Shown here one piece after another: positions 25,157 through 33,861 of a DNA stretch of 57,233 nt. Both the position numbers and the translations under genes were made by a program. Position 1 is the stretch's first letter, and each line of letters starts with the position of its first letter. Location of the stretch: positions 1 through 57,233 of the forward strand of contig JAKSCK010000047.1 in assembly GCA_022360655.1 (NCBI GenBank), in the 5' to 3' direction. The notes under the pieces were generated by a model. The model was not told where the DNA came from and did no database searches. It saw nothing but the letters and a program-made list of their open reading frames with translations. The stretch comes from Spirochaetales bacterium. GTDB lineage: Bacteria; Spirochaetota; Spirochaetia; DSM-2461.

Positions 25157-26584
25157 TTAGTTCTTTCCCCCCACCCAATCGGTGTGGAAGAATTCTCCCC
25201 GGGGCTTGTCCACCCGTTCATAGGTGTGCGACCCAAAATAATCCCGTTGGGCTTGAAGCAGATTGGCCGGAAGACGGGCACTCCGATAGCCGTCATAGAA
25301 GGACAGGGCCGCCGACATGGATGGCAGAGGGATTCCCAATTCCACCGATTTGGCCACCACACGGCGCCAAGCGGCCTGCGATTTCTCCACCGCATTTTTG
25401 AAGTAATCCGCCAGGAGAAGATTGTTCAGCTGAGGATTCTCATCAAAAGCCTTTTTGATTTCCCCCAGAAAAACCGACCGAATGATGCATCCACCCCGCC
25501 ACATGAGGGCAATTCCCCCATAGTTGAGCTTCCAACCATATTCATGAGCGGCTTCCCGCATGAGCATATAGCCCTGGGCATAGCTCACAATTTTGCTGGC
25601 CAAAAGAGCCTGTTCTAGGTCATCCACAAAAGCCGCTTTGTCCCCATGGAAGGTGGCACTGGGCCCTGAGAGTACCTGAGAGGCAGCCACCCGCTCCTCC
25701 TTGAGGGCACTCAAACACCGGGCAAAAACCGCTTCTCCAATCAGAGTGACGGGAATCCCGAGTTCCAACGCACTCACCCCGGTCCATTTTCCGGTTCCTT
25801 TCTGACCGGCTGTGTCTAGGATTTTTTCCACCAAGGGCGTGCCGTCCTCATCATTGCGCGCCATGATGTCCCGGGTGATTTCTATAAGATAAGAATCCAA
25901 TTCCCCTTTGTTCCACCGGGCAAACACATCGTGCATTTCTCCGGCACTCATTCCTAATCCCACTTTCATCAGCTGATAGGCTTCCGTGATGAGCTGCATG
26001 TCACCGTACTCAATGCCGTTGTGCACCATTTTCACATAATGCCCAGCTCCGCCTTCTCCCACCCAGTCACAGCAGGCTTCCCCGCTATCGGTTTTGGCGG
26101 CAATGGATTGAAAAATTGGTTTGATGAGGGGCCAGGCGGTTTTCTCTCCCCCCGGCATCAAAGAAGGACCTGTTCGGGCTCCTTCTTCTCCACCGGAAAC
26201 GCCGGTACCAAGGAAGAGGATGCCTTTTTCCTTCAAGACCTGATGACGCCGCACAGTATCCGGGAAATGGGCATTGCCCCCATCAATGAGCACATCACCC
26301 TCTTCAAGGAAGGGCAGAAGGGCATCAATCCAGTAATCGGTGATTTCTCCTGCCGTCACCATGAGCATGATTTTTCGTGGACGTGAAAGGGATTCTACAA
26401 AGTCTTTGGTTTCAACATAGCCATGAATGGTGGACCGCCCAGAGGCCTCTCCGCGCATGAATCCATCCACTTCTTCAGCGGCCCAGCTTGTGGCAGAAAC
26501 GGAAAAACCTTTGTCATTCATATTCAAGGCAAGGTTTCGGCCCATCACGGCCAGTCCTACCATCCCGATATCGGCTTGCGACAT
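25157..26584 (-). CDS. gnd: 6-phosphogluconate dehydrogenase (decarboxylating)
   Basis: The 475-residue protein converts 6-phosphogluconate to ribulose 5-phosphate, CO2 and NADPH in the oxidative pentose phosphate pathway. Landmarks are the NADP fold IGMVGLAVMGRNLALNMNDKG, the signature GGNAHFPDT, the substrate motif LGTGVSGGEEGARTGPSLMPGG, and the catalytic KMVHNGIEYGDMQLI (Lys and Glu). The C-terminal QRDYFGSHTYER is also typical. ATG 26584 has a very strong AAGGAGGAT site. The length is typical of the homodimeric long form. It lies downstream of the HAD/LarA-like pair on the same strand with a 123-base gap. Confidence 0.96.
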   Translation of the reverse strand: MSQADIGMVGLAVMGRNLALNMNDKGFSVSATSWAAEEVDGFMRGEASGRSTIHGYVETKDFVESLSRPRKIMLMVTAGEITDYWIDALLPFLEEGDVLIDGGNAHFPDTVRRHQVLKEKGILFLGTGVSGGEEGARTGPSLMPGGEKTAWPLIKPIFQSIAAKTDSGEACCDWVGEGGAGHYVKMVHNGIEYGDMQLITEAYQLMKVGLGMSAGEMHDVFARWNKGELDSYLIEITRDIMARNDEDGTPLVEKILDTAGQKGTGKWTGVSALELGIPVTLIGEAVFARCLSALKEERVAASQVLSGPSATFHGDKAAFVDDLEQALLASKIVSYAQGYMLMREAAHEYGWKLNYGGIALMWRGGCIIRSVFLGEIKKAFDENPQLNNLLLADYFKNAVEKSQAAWRRVVAKSVELGIPLPSMSAALSFYDGYRSARLPANLLQAQRDYFGSHTYERVDKPRGEFFHTDWVGGKN

Positions 26585-26707
26585 TCCATCCTCCTTGGAC
26601 AAGGTGCCAGAGGCGCGTTCCTCTGAGGTTTCAGAGGGAAATTCTGATACCAATGATTAATCATCGAATTTGCTGAAGGGAATTCTCAAGCGTTCTTTCG
26701 TCAAACC

Positions 26708-27982
26708 TTAGAAAATGAGTCTCTCCGAATGGGCCCAAAGTCCTAGAGCTGGATTAGACACATAGAAGATTTCCTCATCTCCTCTTTGGTTCCATCCAGG
26801 TTTCAAGGATTCAGAATCATAGCGTGCCGCCATGTCCTCATAGGAGGCATAGGAGTACCCCACCGACTCCACCTCTTGCTGGCTCATCCCCTTTCCTGGG
26901 GCATACACCACGTCAAATCGGCCTTCTGTTGATCCATGAATCAGATGCGCCGCCGCCGCCAAATTCCCAGAAAGATCCTTGTGATTTTTCACCGCATCCA
27001 GAACCATATCGGTGCCCTGGTATCCATAGCGGCGAATCACCTCATCTATTTCCGAATCCTCACCAAATTCCTTCAAACCCGGTGCCAAGATGATGAGTTT
27101 CCCCCCATCAGCCATGGCCATGCGCGTGCGGTAGATGGCCTTGTTTCCCAGCCATGTGCTCCGGTATTCCACCGGATCCAGATTCACCACACAGGTGGAA
27201 AAGGGCTTGCTCACAACGGAAAAATTCACCTCCCGGGAAAGAGCCGCCGCCTTTTCAAAACACTCCCGTCCGGTGCCAATATACAATCCCCGCACCACCA
27301 AAGATCCATGCACATCCGGTCCTAAGACTGTCAGGGCAAACACAATGGGTAGATGGGAAGCAAAATGCTCCATTCCATAATCCAGAATGGCCCGCACCGG
27401 CGTGTCCGTTCGCCCCATGATGCGTTCCATCCCACACACCGCCCCCAGGAAATGGCTCTTGTGAATGGCCTCAGCCCCGCCTGCACCAATAAAAATATTT
27501 TTGGCATGATTGGCCATGCCCATCACCTCATGGGGCACCACCTGACCAGGGGAAAAAATCACATCATGCCCCCCATGTGACAGGAGCCTGTTCACTTGAG
27601 CCGGCCAATCCCAATCCAGCAAACCGCCAGACACCTCATTCACAAAGGAAGAGGGAACACGTCCCAGGGTGCAAAGATCATGACGCCACTGATGCTCCCG
27701 AAACAGAGAATGGGGAATCCCCGGAAACATCCGGTTGATCTGTTCTCCATTCATAGGAGTGTGCGTTCCTAAAGTGGGCATGATGTCTGTGAGAGCATCC
27801 CCATAATACTCATAGAGCCAGCAGGTGAGATGTCCGGCCTTGGAATGGATTCGAGTCACATCCGGAGGAAGAGCCAGCACCTTCTTTCCAGCACCAAAGG
27901 CCTCCAAAGCTTGGTACAAACCCTTTTTCAAATCCTCATCATGGAGAACACATTGAGGTCCTCCCTGTTCAAACAGCATCAT
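26708..27982 (-). CDS. LarA-like (DUF2088) racemase family protein
   Basis: The 424-residue protein is related to nickel-pincer lactate racemase. The N-terminal domain has LPPDVTRIHSKAG and LGTHTPMNGEQ. The middle part has SPGQVVPHEVMGMANHAKNIFIGAGG, in which His and Lys align with the LarA pincer-binding His and Lys by pattern. LarA needs the LarB, LarC and LarE proteins to build its cofactor, and none is in the window. The substrate is probably another alpha-hydroxy acid or sugar acid rather than lactate; that is inference. ATG 27982 overlaps the HAD gene stop (ATGA), so the two form an operon. Confidence 0.8.
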   Translation of the reverse strand: MMLFEQGGPQCVLHDEDLKKGLYQALEAFGAGKKVLALPPDVTRIHSKAGHLTCWLYEYYGDALTDIMPTLGTHTPMNGEQINRMFPGIPHSLFREHQWRHDLCTLGRVPSSFVNEVSGGLLDWDWPAQVNRLLSHGGHDVIFSPGQVVPHEVMGMANHAKNIFIGAGGAEAIHKSHFLGAVCGMERIMGRTDTPVRAILDYGMEHFASHLPIVFALTVLGPDVHGSLVVRGLYIGTGRECFEKAAALSREVNFSVVSKPFSTCVVNLDPVEYRSTWLGNKAIYRTRMAMADGGKLIILAPGLKEFGEDSEIDEVIRRYGYQGTDMVLDAVKNHKDLSGNLAAAAHLIHGSTEGRFDVVYAPGKGMSQQEVESVGYSYASYEDMAARYDSESLKPGWNQRGDEEIFYVSNPALGLWAHSERLIF

Positions 27983-28863
27983 CGAAGCACCACCTGCCAG
28001 GGGGCAAACTCAGGCAACGCATCGTCGTATTCTTGAAGCAACAAATCCTGATATCTCCCCGCAAAGCGGTCGTTCAAAAACCGTTCCAATCCCTCTTGAT
28101 TCAGGCGCTTCCAACTTTCTTCTTCCCTTCCAGGAACAATGGGAAAGAAGAGGGCATTCGCATTCTGAGCCGCAACCAAATCCCCAGGGGAATCTCCCAC
28201 CATCAAGATGTGATGGCTCGGATACCGGTTCAGGGTGGCTCGAGAGAGCAATTCTCCCTTGCTGCCCAACTCCTGACCCGCAATGCACTGCACATGATGG
28301 GCAATTCCATGCTCCACCCATTCCCGCTGAAGATCCTCCGTGGGCGCCTGACTCACCACCATCATGTCGGCCCAACTACCAGCCGATTCCAGCACATCCA
28401 TCACCCCAGGAAAAGGAGGAATCTCCCGCACAATACGGTGAATCGCCTCCGTCACATCCTCTGACCAGGCCAAGGCCCGCTCCAAATCAGGATGAGGCTG
28501 ACGACGACATTCCTCTCGCAAGGCCACCTCTCCCAAGCGTGGTTCCCTTCGGGTCCAATCCCGCAAACCCTCCACTGAAGGCATGGGAATGCCCTTCAAT
28601 TCAGGACGAGAGGCCAACATATCCACCGTGTTCACCGCCGCTTTAAAGCGGTTCACCCCGCGTGTTTTGGAATACAGATTCACAAACTCCCAGGTTTCTT
28701 GGGCCTGAACAGCGGCATCATCCATTTCAAAATGCTGCACAAAGGCCGGAAAGAAACACTGTTTATGCTTCACCTCCATGGTGTCAAAAACGCAACCATC
28801 AGAATCCAATCCAATGAAATAAGAATGCTGGGGAGAAAAGCCATCAAATTTTGGCACAGACAT
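27979..28863 (-). CDS. HAD-superfamily phosphatase-like hydrolase
   Basis: The 294-residue protein has four HAD motifs: I, GLDSDGCVFDTM (nucleophile and acid/base Asp); II, MMVVSQAPTEDL; III, the Lys in GSKGELL; and IV, LMVGDSPGDLVAAQNA. A large helical cap (about 40-165) lies between motifs I and II, so a small phosphorylated metabolite is the likely substrate. The gene is translationally coupled to the LarA-like gene and upstream of gnd, so a role in sugar acid metabolism is plausible but unproven. Confidence 0.82.
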   Translation of the reverse strand: MSVPKFDGFSPQHSYFIGLDSDGCVFDTMEVKHKQCFFPAFVQHFEMDDAAVQAQETWEFVNLYSKTRGVNRFKAAVNTVDMLASRPELKGIPMPSVEGLRDWTRREPRLGEVALREECRRQPHPDLERALAWSEDVTEAIHRIVREIPPFPGVMDVLESAGSWADMMVVSQAPTEDLQREWVEHGIAHHVQCIAGQELGSKGELLSRATLNRYPSHHILMVGDSPGDLVAAQNANALFFPIVPGREEESWKRLNQEGLERFLNDRFAGRYQDLLLQEYDDALPEFAPWQVVLR

Positions 28864-29090
28864 GAAATATCCTTACAAAGGCAAAGTATCCCATACACAT
28901 TGGGTGAGGAAAATTTAGGCCGACCCCGTCCCCCCGTCAAGGACGGAGTGCCGGGGATGATCAAGTCGCTCTCTTATTCATACAAAGCGCAATGATTCAA
29001 GGTTCATGTTCGCGAGAAAGAACGACAATACCCCATGATGAATCCACTGTAGCCCTGGAATGTGCCCTATGGACCTTCCAGGAGTAAGCA
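28864..29090. other. Divergent intergenic region with GC hairpin repeat (copy 6)
   Basis: Between the HAD gene and the SDR gene, 28921-28957 holds CGACCCCGTCC, a stem CCGTCC / GGACGG and GCCGGGGAT; it is the least regular copy of the hairpin family. Closer to the SDR start, CTGGAA (29055) pairs with TTCCAG (29076-29081), partly covering the AGGAG site, so the SDR mRNA leader may fold. Confidence 0.5.
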
Positions 29091-29894
29091 ATGACGCAAA
29101 AACATCTTCCCTACAAACTGAATCACCGCGTTGCCGTGGTGACTGGTGCTGGTCGTGGTTTGGGGAAAGGCATCACAAAAGAACTTGTACTCAAGCATAA
29201 AAACACCGTGCTTGCTGTGGATTTACGGAAAGAATCGGTGGAACAGTTGGCTCAGAATCCAGAACTGAGAAACCACATCATTCCCATTCCTGCAGATCTC
29301 TCCAAAGAAGAGGATGTCTTAAGGGTTTGTAAAACAGCCAGGGAAATGGGCAATGTTTCTGTGCTCATTAACAATGCCGGAATCACCAGCTTTGGGCCCA
29401 GTGATTCCCACCATATGAAACTCTATCGCCACATCGTGAATGTGAATTTCTCTGCGGCTATGGATCTCACCTTGTCCTTTCTTCATTTATTCCAAAACCA
29501 GGGGGAAGGACGGGTTCTGAATGTCACCAGCATGGGGGGCGTGGTTCCATTGGCCTATCAAGCTGTGTACACCGCCTCAAAGCATGCTCTTCAGGGATTC
29601 ACAGAGGCTCTTGCTGCGGAAAACCAGCATCCAGGTATTCGAATTTGCTCCTTTGCACCGGGGGGAATGGCCACCGAAATGACGGAAGAATCAGGATTGG
29701 CTCATCAGTTTTCCGGCTGGCATCTTCAATCACCAGAAAGAGCTGCAAAACGGGCCATCAAAGCCCTTCAAAAAGGCCATGTTCTGAGCACAGCCTGCTT
29801 TGCAGACAGTTTGGGATTGGCCTCAATGCGATTTCTTCCTCGGCATATGGCCTGCAAAACCCTTGCTCGTCTCTACAAACCAAAAGGACAATAA
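29091..29894 (+). CDS. Short-chain dehydrogenase/reductase
   Basis: The 267-residue classical SDR has the cofactor motif VTGAGRGLGKGI near residue 18. NNAG follows (INNAGITSFGPSD), then catalytic Ser in VTSMGG and Tyr/Lys in YTASKHALQGF. The Asp at the end of beta-2 (AVDLRKE) indicates preference for NAD(H). The substrate is unknown. AGGAG precedes ATG 29091. It opens a four-gene operon with a nitroreductase, a CPBP protein and an NAD epimerase. Confidence 0.88.
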   Translation: MTQKHLPYKLNHRVAVVTGAGRGLGKGITKELVLKHKNTVLAVDLRKESVEQLAQNPELRNHIIPIPADLSKEEDVLRVCKTAREMGNVSVLINNAGITSFGPSDSHHMKLYRHIVNVNFSAAMDLTLSFLHLFQNQGEGRVLNVTSMGGVVPLAYQAVYTASKHALQGFTEALAAENQHPGIRICSFAPGGMATEMTEESGLAHQFSGWHLQSPERAAKRAIKALQKGHVLSTACFADSLGLASMRFLPRHMACKTLARLYKPKGQ

Positions 29895-29899
29895 TCATC

Positions 29900-30733
29900 A
29901 TGCAGAGAACATCCATGATCACGGTGATGAACCACCGTCACTCCTGCCGTCATTTCCAACCCAAACCCATTCCCTTGGATCAAATACACGAATTGCAGGC
30001 CATGGCTCATCATGCTCAAAAAGGACCCTTTGGTACCCCTCTCCGAATGGCCCTTCATCATCAATCTGAAAATGGGAAGGTGGGCACCTATGGAACCATT
30101 CGAGGTGCTCAGCACTATTTGGTGGGAACGGTCCAAAATGGACCACGAGCCATGGAAGATTTTGGCCACCAATTTCATCGCATTCTTCTCCATGCTGAAG
30201 CGCTTGGATTGGGAACCTGCTGGCTCGGAGGAACCTTCAGTCAAGGAATCTTTTCACAGGAATTGAGAGAGGGAGAATTCATACCGGCAGTCTCCCCGAT
30301 TGGGATTCCAGCTGAAGGATTTCATCTTGTGGATCAGGCCACTCGCTTTGTGGCTCAGAGTCATAAGCGCCTACCTGAAGAAAAACTCTTTTTTTCTCAT
30401 CACTTTTCAAAGCCCATTTCTTCCCAAGATCTGGAACAATGGCATGCCCCTCTTTTCGCCGCTCGTTTAGCCCCTTCGGCCTCCAACCGCCAACCCTGGC
30501 GGTTTTCTGTGGAACGCCACTCTGTTCAGATTGGCTTGCACCGGCATCCCATGTACGGTGCCATGCTCAAAACGGCAAAACTGGCTGATCTGCAACGGAT
30601 GGATATTGGCATTGCCATGTGCCAATTTGAATTTGCGGCTCGGGAACAGAGAATCCCCGGAAACTGGAGTCCACTTTCTTCCCCCATCAACCAAGGGATT
30701 CTCCCCATTGCGGAATGGAAGGTGGTTGCATGA
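29900..30733 (+). CDS. Nitroreductase-family flavoprotein
   Basis: The 277-residue protein has the nitroreductase FMN-binding features HRHSCRHFQPKPIP at the N-terminus. LGTCWLGGTFSQGIF follows, and a second half has LAPSASNRQPWRF. It is longer than the usual 200 residues and resembles the double-length (TM_nitroreductase-like) variant. It should be an NAD(P)H-dependent FMN oxidoreductase. ATG 29900 is five bases after the SDR stop; longer frames upstream run inside the SDR gene. The stop overlaps the next ATG (30730-30733). Confidence 0.8.
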   Translation: MQRTSMITVMNHRHSCRHFQPKPIPLDQIHELQAMAHHAQKGPFGTPLRMALHHQSENGKVGTYGTIRGAQHYLVGTVQNGPRAMEDFGHQFHRILLHAEALGLGTCWLGGTFSQGIFSQELREGEFIPAVSPIGIPAEGFHLVDQATRFVAQSHKRLPEEKLFFSHHFSKPISSQDLEQWHAPLFAARLAPSASNRQPWRFSVERHSVQIGLHRHPMYGAMLKTAKLADLQRMDIGIAMCQFEFAAREQRIPGNWSPLSSPINQGILPIAEWKVVA

Positions 30734-31443
30734 GACCATTTGCCATTCTTATTGCCGGATTCATCACCATCCTTTACATGCAGATTGTTCCTGAAGGACC
30801 ATGGAGTGACGTGCTACTGCAATACCCTCCCTTTTCCCTATTAGAAGGAGATTTGCCAGGCTATGCCCTTCGCATGATGGCAACCACCCTTCTCTTTGGG
30901 GTACTTCCCCTTTTCTGTGTATCCTCCGACTGCCGTACACAGCGGCTTGGATTAAATCGTCCCCAGAAAAACCCCTTTAATGATCCTCTTTTTCTTTTAA
31001 CCTTATTGGTGTTTCCAGGATTAAGCACTCTCAGCGGTTTTGACTCCACCATGGCCTCTTTCTATCCCTACAGTGTCACACTCACAGGCTCTGGTTTGGG
31101 AGGAATCGTTCTTCATCTCTTGATCTATACCGTGTTTTATTATCTTCCTTGGGAACTCTTTTTTCGTGGATTTTTGATTCTTCCTCTTTTACCAGATGGA
31201 GCGGACACTTCTCCATCTTCCGATTTCCGATGGATGTTCTTTGCCAGTGTGCAAATCATTCCTTCAGCCCTTGCCCATCCTGGTCATCCTATACAGGAAC
31301 TCTTTGCCGCCCTTCCTTTTGGAATGGTCTGTGGCTACTGCGTTCTTCGGTATCGATCCATCTGGCCTGGATTCCTTTTGCATGTTCTGACAGGTTTGGC
31401 TCTTGATATCACAGTGCTCTTGCACTGGGGAGGTTCCGCATGA
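30730..31443 (+). CDS. CPBP-family intramembrane protein
   Basis: The 237-residue protein has about seven hydrophobic helices. Conserved CPBP (Rce1-like) motifs are PWELFFRGF, where the usual EE pair is WE, ALAHPG with the first His, and FLLHVLTG with the second His. The arrangement fits a CAAX-protease/bacteriocin-processing type membrane protease or a non-catalytic relative. ATG 30730 overlaps the nitroreductase stop, and the stop overlaps the epimerase start, so it is embedded in the operon. Its substrate is unknown. Confidence 0.8.
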   Translation: MRPFAILIAGFITILYMQIVPEGPWSDVLLQYPPFSLLEGDLPGYALRMMATTLLFGVLPLFCVSSDCRTQRLGLNRPQKNPFNDPLFLLTLLVFPGLSTLSGFDSTMASFYPYSVTLTGSGLGGIVLHLLIYTVFYYLPWELFFRGFLILPLLPDGADTSPSSDFRWMFFASVQIIPSALAHPGHPIQELFAALPFGMVCGYCVLRYRSIWPGFLLHVLTGLALDITVLLHWGGSA

Positions 31444-32441
31444 ATCGTATTCTCATCACTGGTGCTTCTGGATTTATCGGGAAAAACCTTGCCGTCCGAT
31501 TGGCACAACAGAACCATGCACTGCGTTGCATCTACAGACGTCAACACCCTCCAAAAGAATTAACAGTCCTCCATTCCCAAGATGTAGAATTGGTAAAATC
31601 GGATATTACAGAATCCCAAAATCTTCCCAAAATCACTCAAAATATCAACACACTGATTCACATAGCGGGCAAAGTTGGAGATTGGGGAACTGATGCGGAA
31701 TTTCATCAGAGCAATGTCATTGGTGTACGCCAGCTTTACCAGGCGGCCAAGGACTCTGGTGTTCAAAAAATCATTCACTTGAGTTCTGTAGCGGTTCAAG
31801 GCTTTGGACCACACCAAGGGAGCCTAGAACAGGGGCCACGTTATGCCGCAGTAAATCCTTACCAAACAAGCAAATATCTCGGAGAACAAGAAGCTCTCAA
31901 ATTTCAGAGTAAAACCATGAGTGTGTCTGTCATTCGCCCAGGGAATGTCTATGGTCCAGGGGACAAAACCACCACCTATCCACTTCTTGAGGCCTTGGAA
32001 AAGCGAATCATTCCCACAATCGATGACGGTGTGCATCGAACATGCCCGGTCTATATTGACGATGTGATTGATGCCATTCTTGCGCTCATGGAATCCGAAA
32101 CAGCCCAAGGGGAAGTCTTCAACATCATTGGTCCCGAATCCCCCTCTTGGAAAGAGTACCTGCAATGCATGGTTGATGAACTTGGGGTCTCTCCACCTTT
32201 TTGGAACATTCCTTCCTCTTGGGCCATGAACATCGCGCGTATACTGGAGCGCGTGTATCATCGCTTCAATATTCCTTCGGCACCGCCTCTCACAATTTAT
32301 CGAGTGGCTCAACTTTCACATGACTATGTGTTTTCCTCTGAAAAAGCCCATCAGTGTTTTGGCTACACTCCTCATCGAGGTCTTAAAGAGGGAATGAAAG
32401 CAACGGTCCAGGCTTATCGCTGGTCTCAAAGGGTTGAGTAA
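31440..32441 (+). CDS. NAD-dependent epimerase/dehydratase (extended SDR)
   Basis: The 333-residue protein has the Rossmann motif ILITGASGFIGKNLA at the N-terminus. LIHIAGKVGDWG follows, then HLSSVAVQG (Ser) and catalytic YQTSK, then VIRPGNVYGPGD and YIDDVIDAI. This pattern is close to 3-beta-hydroxysteroid/dihydroflavonol-reductase-like epimerases rather than nucleotide-sugar epimerases. It is the last gene of the operon and coupled by ATGA. An AraC-like regulator converges on it with a 5-base gap. Confidence 0.88.
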   Translation: MNRILITGASGFIGKNLAVRLAQQNHALRCIYRRQHPPKELTVLHSQDVELVKSDITESQNLPKITQNINTLIHIAGKVGDWGTDAEFHQSNVIGVRQLYQAAKDSGVQKIIHLSSVAVQGFGPHQGSLEQGPRYAAVNPYQTSKYLGEQEALKFQSKTMSVSVIRPGNVYGPGDKTTTYPLLEALEKRIIPTIDDGVHRTCPVYIDDVIDAILALMESETAQGEVFNIIGPESPSWKEYLQCMVDELGVSPPFWNIPSSWAMNIARILERVYHRFNIPSAPPLTIYRVAQLSHDYVFSSEKAHQCFGYTPHRGLKEGMKATVQAYRWSQRVE

Positions 32442-32446
32442 AATCC

Positions 32447-33598
32447 TCATGGCTCACAAGGACTGAGTGCAGCCCGATAGGCTCCAGGGGTACTTCCTTT
32501 TATTCGTTTAAAGGAAGCATTGAATGATGTTTTTGAGTTGAACCCCGAATCAAAAGCAATCTGCAACAGTGTGTCGTTGGCATGTTTGGGATGAGACAGC
32601 CGACGGCACACTTCTTCTATCCGGTAGATGGCCACAAACTCATGATATGTTTTTCCTAGTTTTAAATTGAGGAGCATGGTGATGAGGTGAGATGGAATAT
32701 CCACCTGCTCAGCAAGCTCCGATAACGTGAGTTGCGGCTGTTGAAACGGTTTCTCTTCATCCATGAACCGAACAAGTCGTTCCAGCATTTGCCGTTCCAA
32801 ATCCTCATCAAGTCGAAGTTTGGCATATTTTGGCCCATCAACATCCTTCAACTCATCATTCATCTTGACAAGAGCTTCCATCAACTCAGGTCGAACAAGG
32901 GCAAAATACGACAAACCAAAAACATAGATGGCCGGAAAGAAAATTCCTAAAGCATCAAATAAAGAGGGTGTGGATTCTCCTGTATGCAAGCCAAAATTGG
33001 CCAAGAAATGGACGAATGCTGCCAAAAAAACCATGGAGGCCAGTAAGGAGGTCCAAAAGGGTCGCATTCCCTCTGGTGAGGAATAAAAGGACTTCACTCG
33101 AATCCCATTGCGCCAAATAATCCTTACGGAAAGAGCTGAATACACAAGCAATTGAGCCAAACCCATCTGCAGGCCCAACCATGCCAAAAGCGGCAGAGAA
33201 GAACCAAAAACCGTCGTTGTAAAAACGGACGATTGATCTGGAATCAAAACAATGAGAATCAAGAGCAGAATGGGAGGGAAGAAGGCCAAAAATCGAAACT
33301 GACAGTACTGAGGTTTCCCTTGAAAAATTTCCTGGGTATGCATAAACACTGCTGGCCCAATCACATGAGGGAGAAACAGAGAAACCCAAGTCCAGTCAGA
33401 AGCCCGTCCTTCAGCAAAGGAAAAATCTAAATGAGCTGCAATAAATGTAACCGTAAAAAGAGCCAAAACTCGGGCCAAAGTTTTCATTGAGGCGTTCTGA
33501 GCACTTTTCCGATAAAAAACAAGACACAACAATGCCGCTTGAGATGCCACAACGGCATAAAGAATGGCAAAAACACGAACCAACTGAACGGACTCCAT
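32447..33598 (-). CDS. AraC-family regulator with N-terminal membrane domain
   Basis: The 383-residue protein has an N-terminal part (about 1-230) of roughly seven transmembrane helices. It carries a C-terminal AraC DNA-binding domain (about 275-378) with LSELAEQVDIPSHLITMLLN and the second helix-turn-helix IAFDSGFNSKTSFNASFKRIKGSTPGAYR. Such membrane AraC proteins sense an external or membrane signal and bind DNA from the membrane. The target is unknown; the convergent epimerase operon and the divergent uronate-isomerase-like gene are nearby candidates. Confidence 0.88.
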   Translation of the reverse strand: MESVQLVRVFAILYAVVASQAALLCLVFYRKSAQNASMKTLARVLALFTVTFIAAHLDFSFAEGRASDWTWVSLFLPHVIGPAVFMHTQEIFQGKPQYCQFRFLAFFPPILLLILIVLIPDQSSVFTTTVFGSSLPLLAWLGLQMGLAQLLVYSALSVRIIWRNGIRVKSFYSSPEGMRPFWTSLLASMVFLAAFVHFLANFGLHTGESTPSLFDALGIFFPAIYVFGLSYFALVRPELMEALVKMNDELKDVDGPKYAKLRLDEDLERQMLERLVRFMDEEKPFQQPQLTLSELAEQVDIPSHLITMLLNLKLGKTYHEFVAIYRIEEVCRRLSHPKHANDTLLQIAFDSGFNSKTSFNASFKRIKGSTPGAYRAALSPCEP

Positions 33599-33861
33599 TA
33601 GCGCAATAAATCCTTGGATAAAATCATCCTAGGCATCTCACCACAAGAGTATTCTCTCCATGGCCGCATTGGTCAATCTATATTGACTGAGAGGACCATG
33701 TTCCTGCAAGAAAACAAGGATTTGTATAAAGAAACCCTCAGGGATTCTCCACCTAAGGCGCTTCTGTTACCTTAGCCTCCTAACATTTCATGCAAAACAT
33801 GAATGATTTTCAGACCAATCGGACGTATTTCCCGATGGGGAATGGTCTCAGGAGCGAAACA

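Noticed and set aside
27135..27437. Several overlapping plus- and minus-strand frames of 60-90 codons in the LarA-like gene
   Set aside because: All are shadows of the LarA-like gene with Pro/His-rich composition.
28921..28957. Copy 6 of the hairpin family as a tRNA-like or riboswitch structure
   Set aside because: Only a short stem with the family flank is seen; no tRNA arms or known aptamer core.
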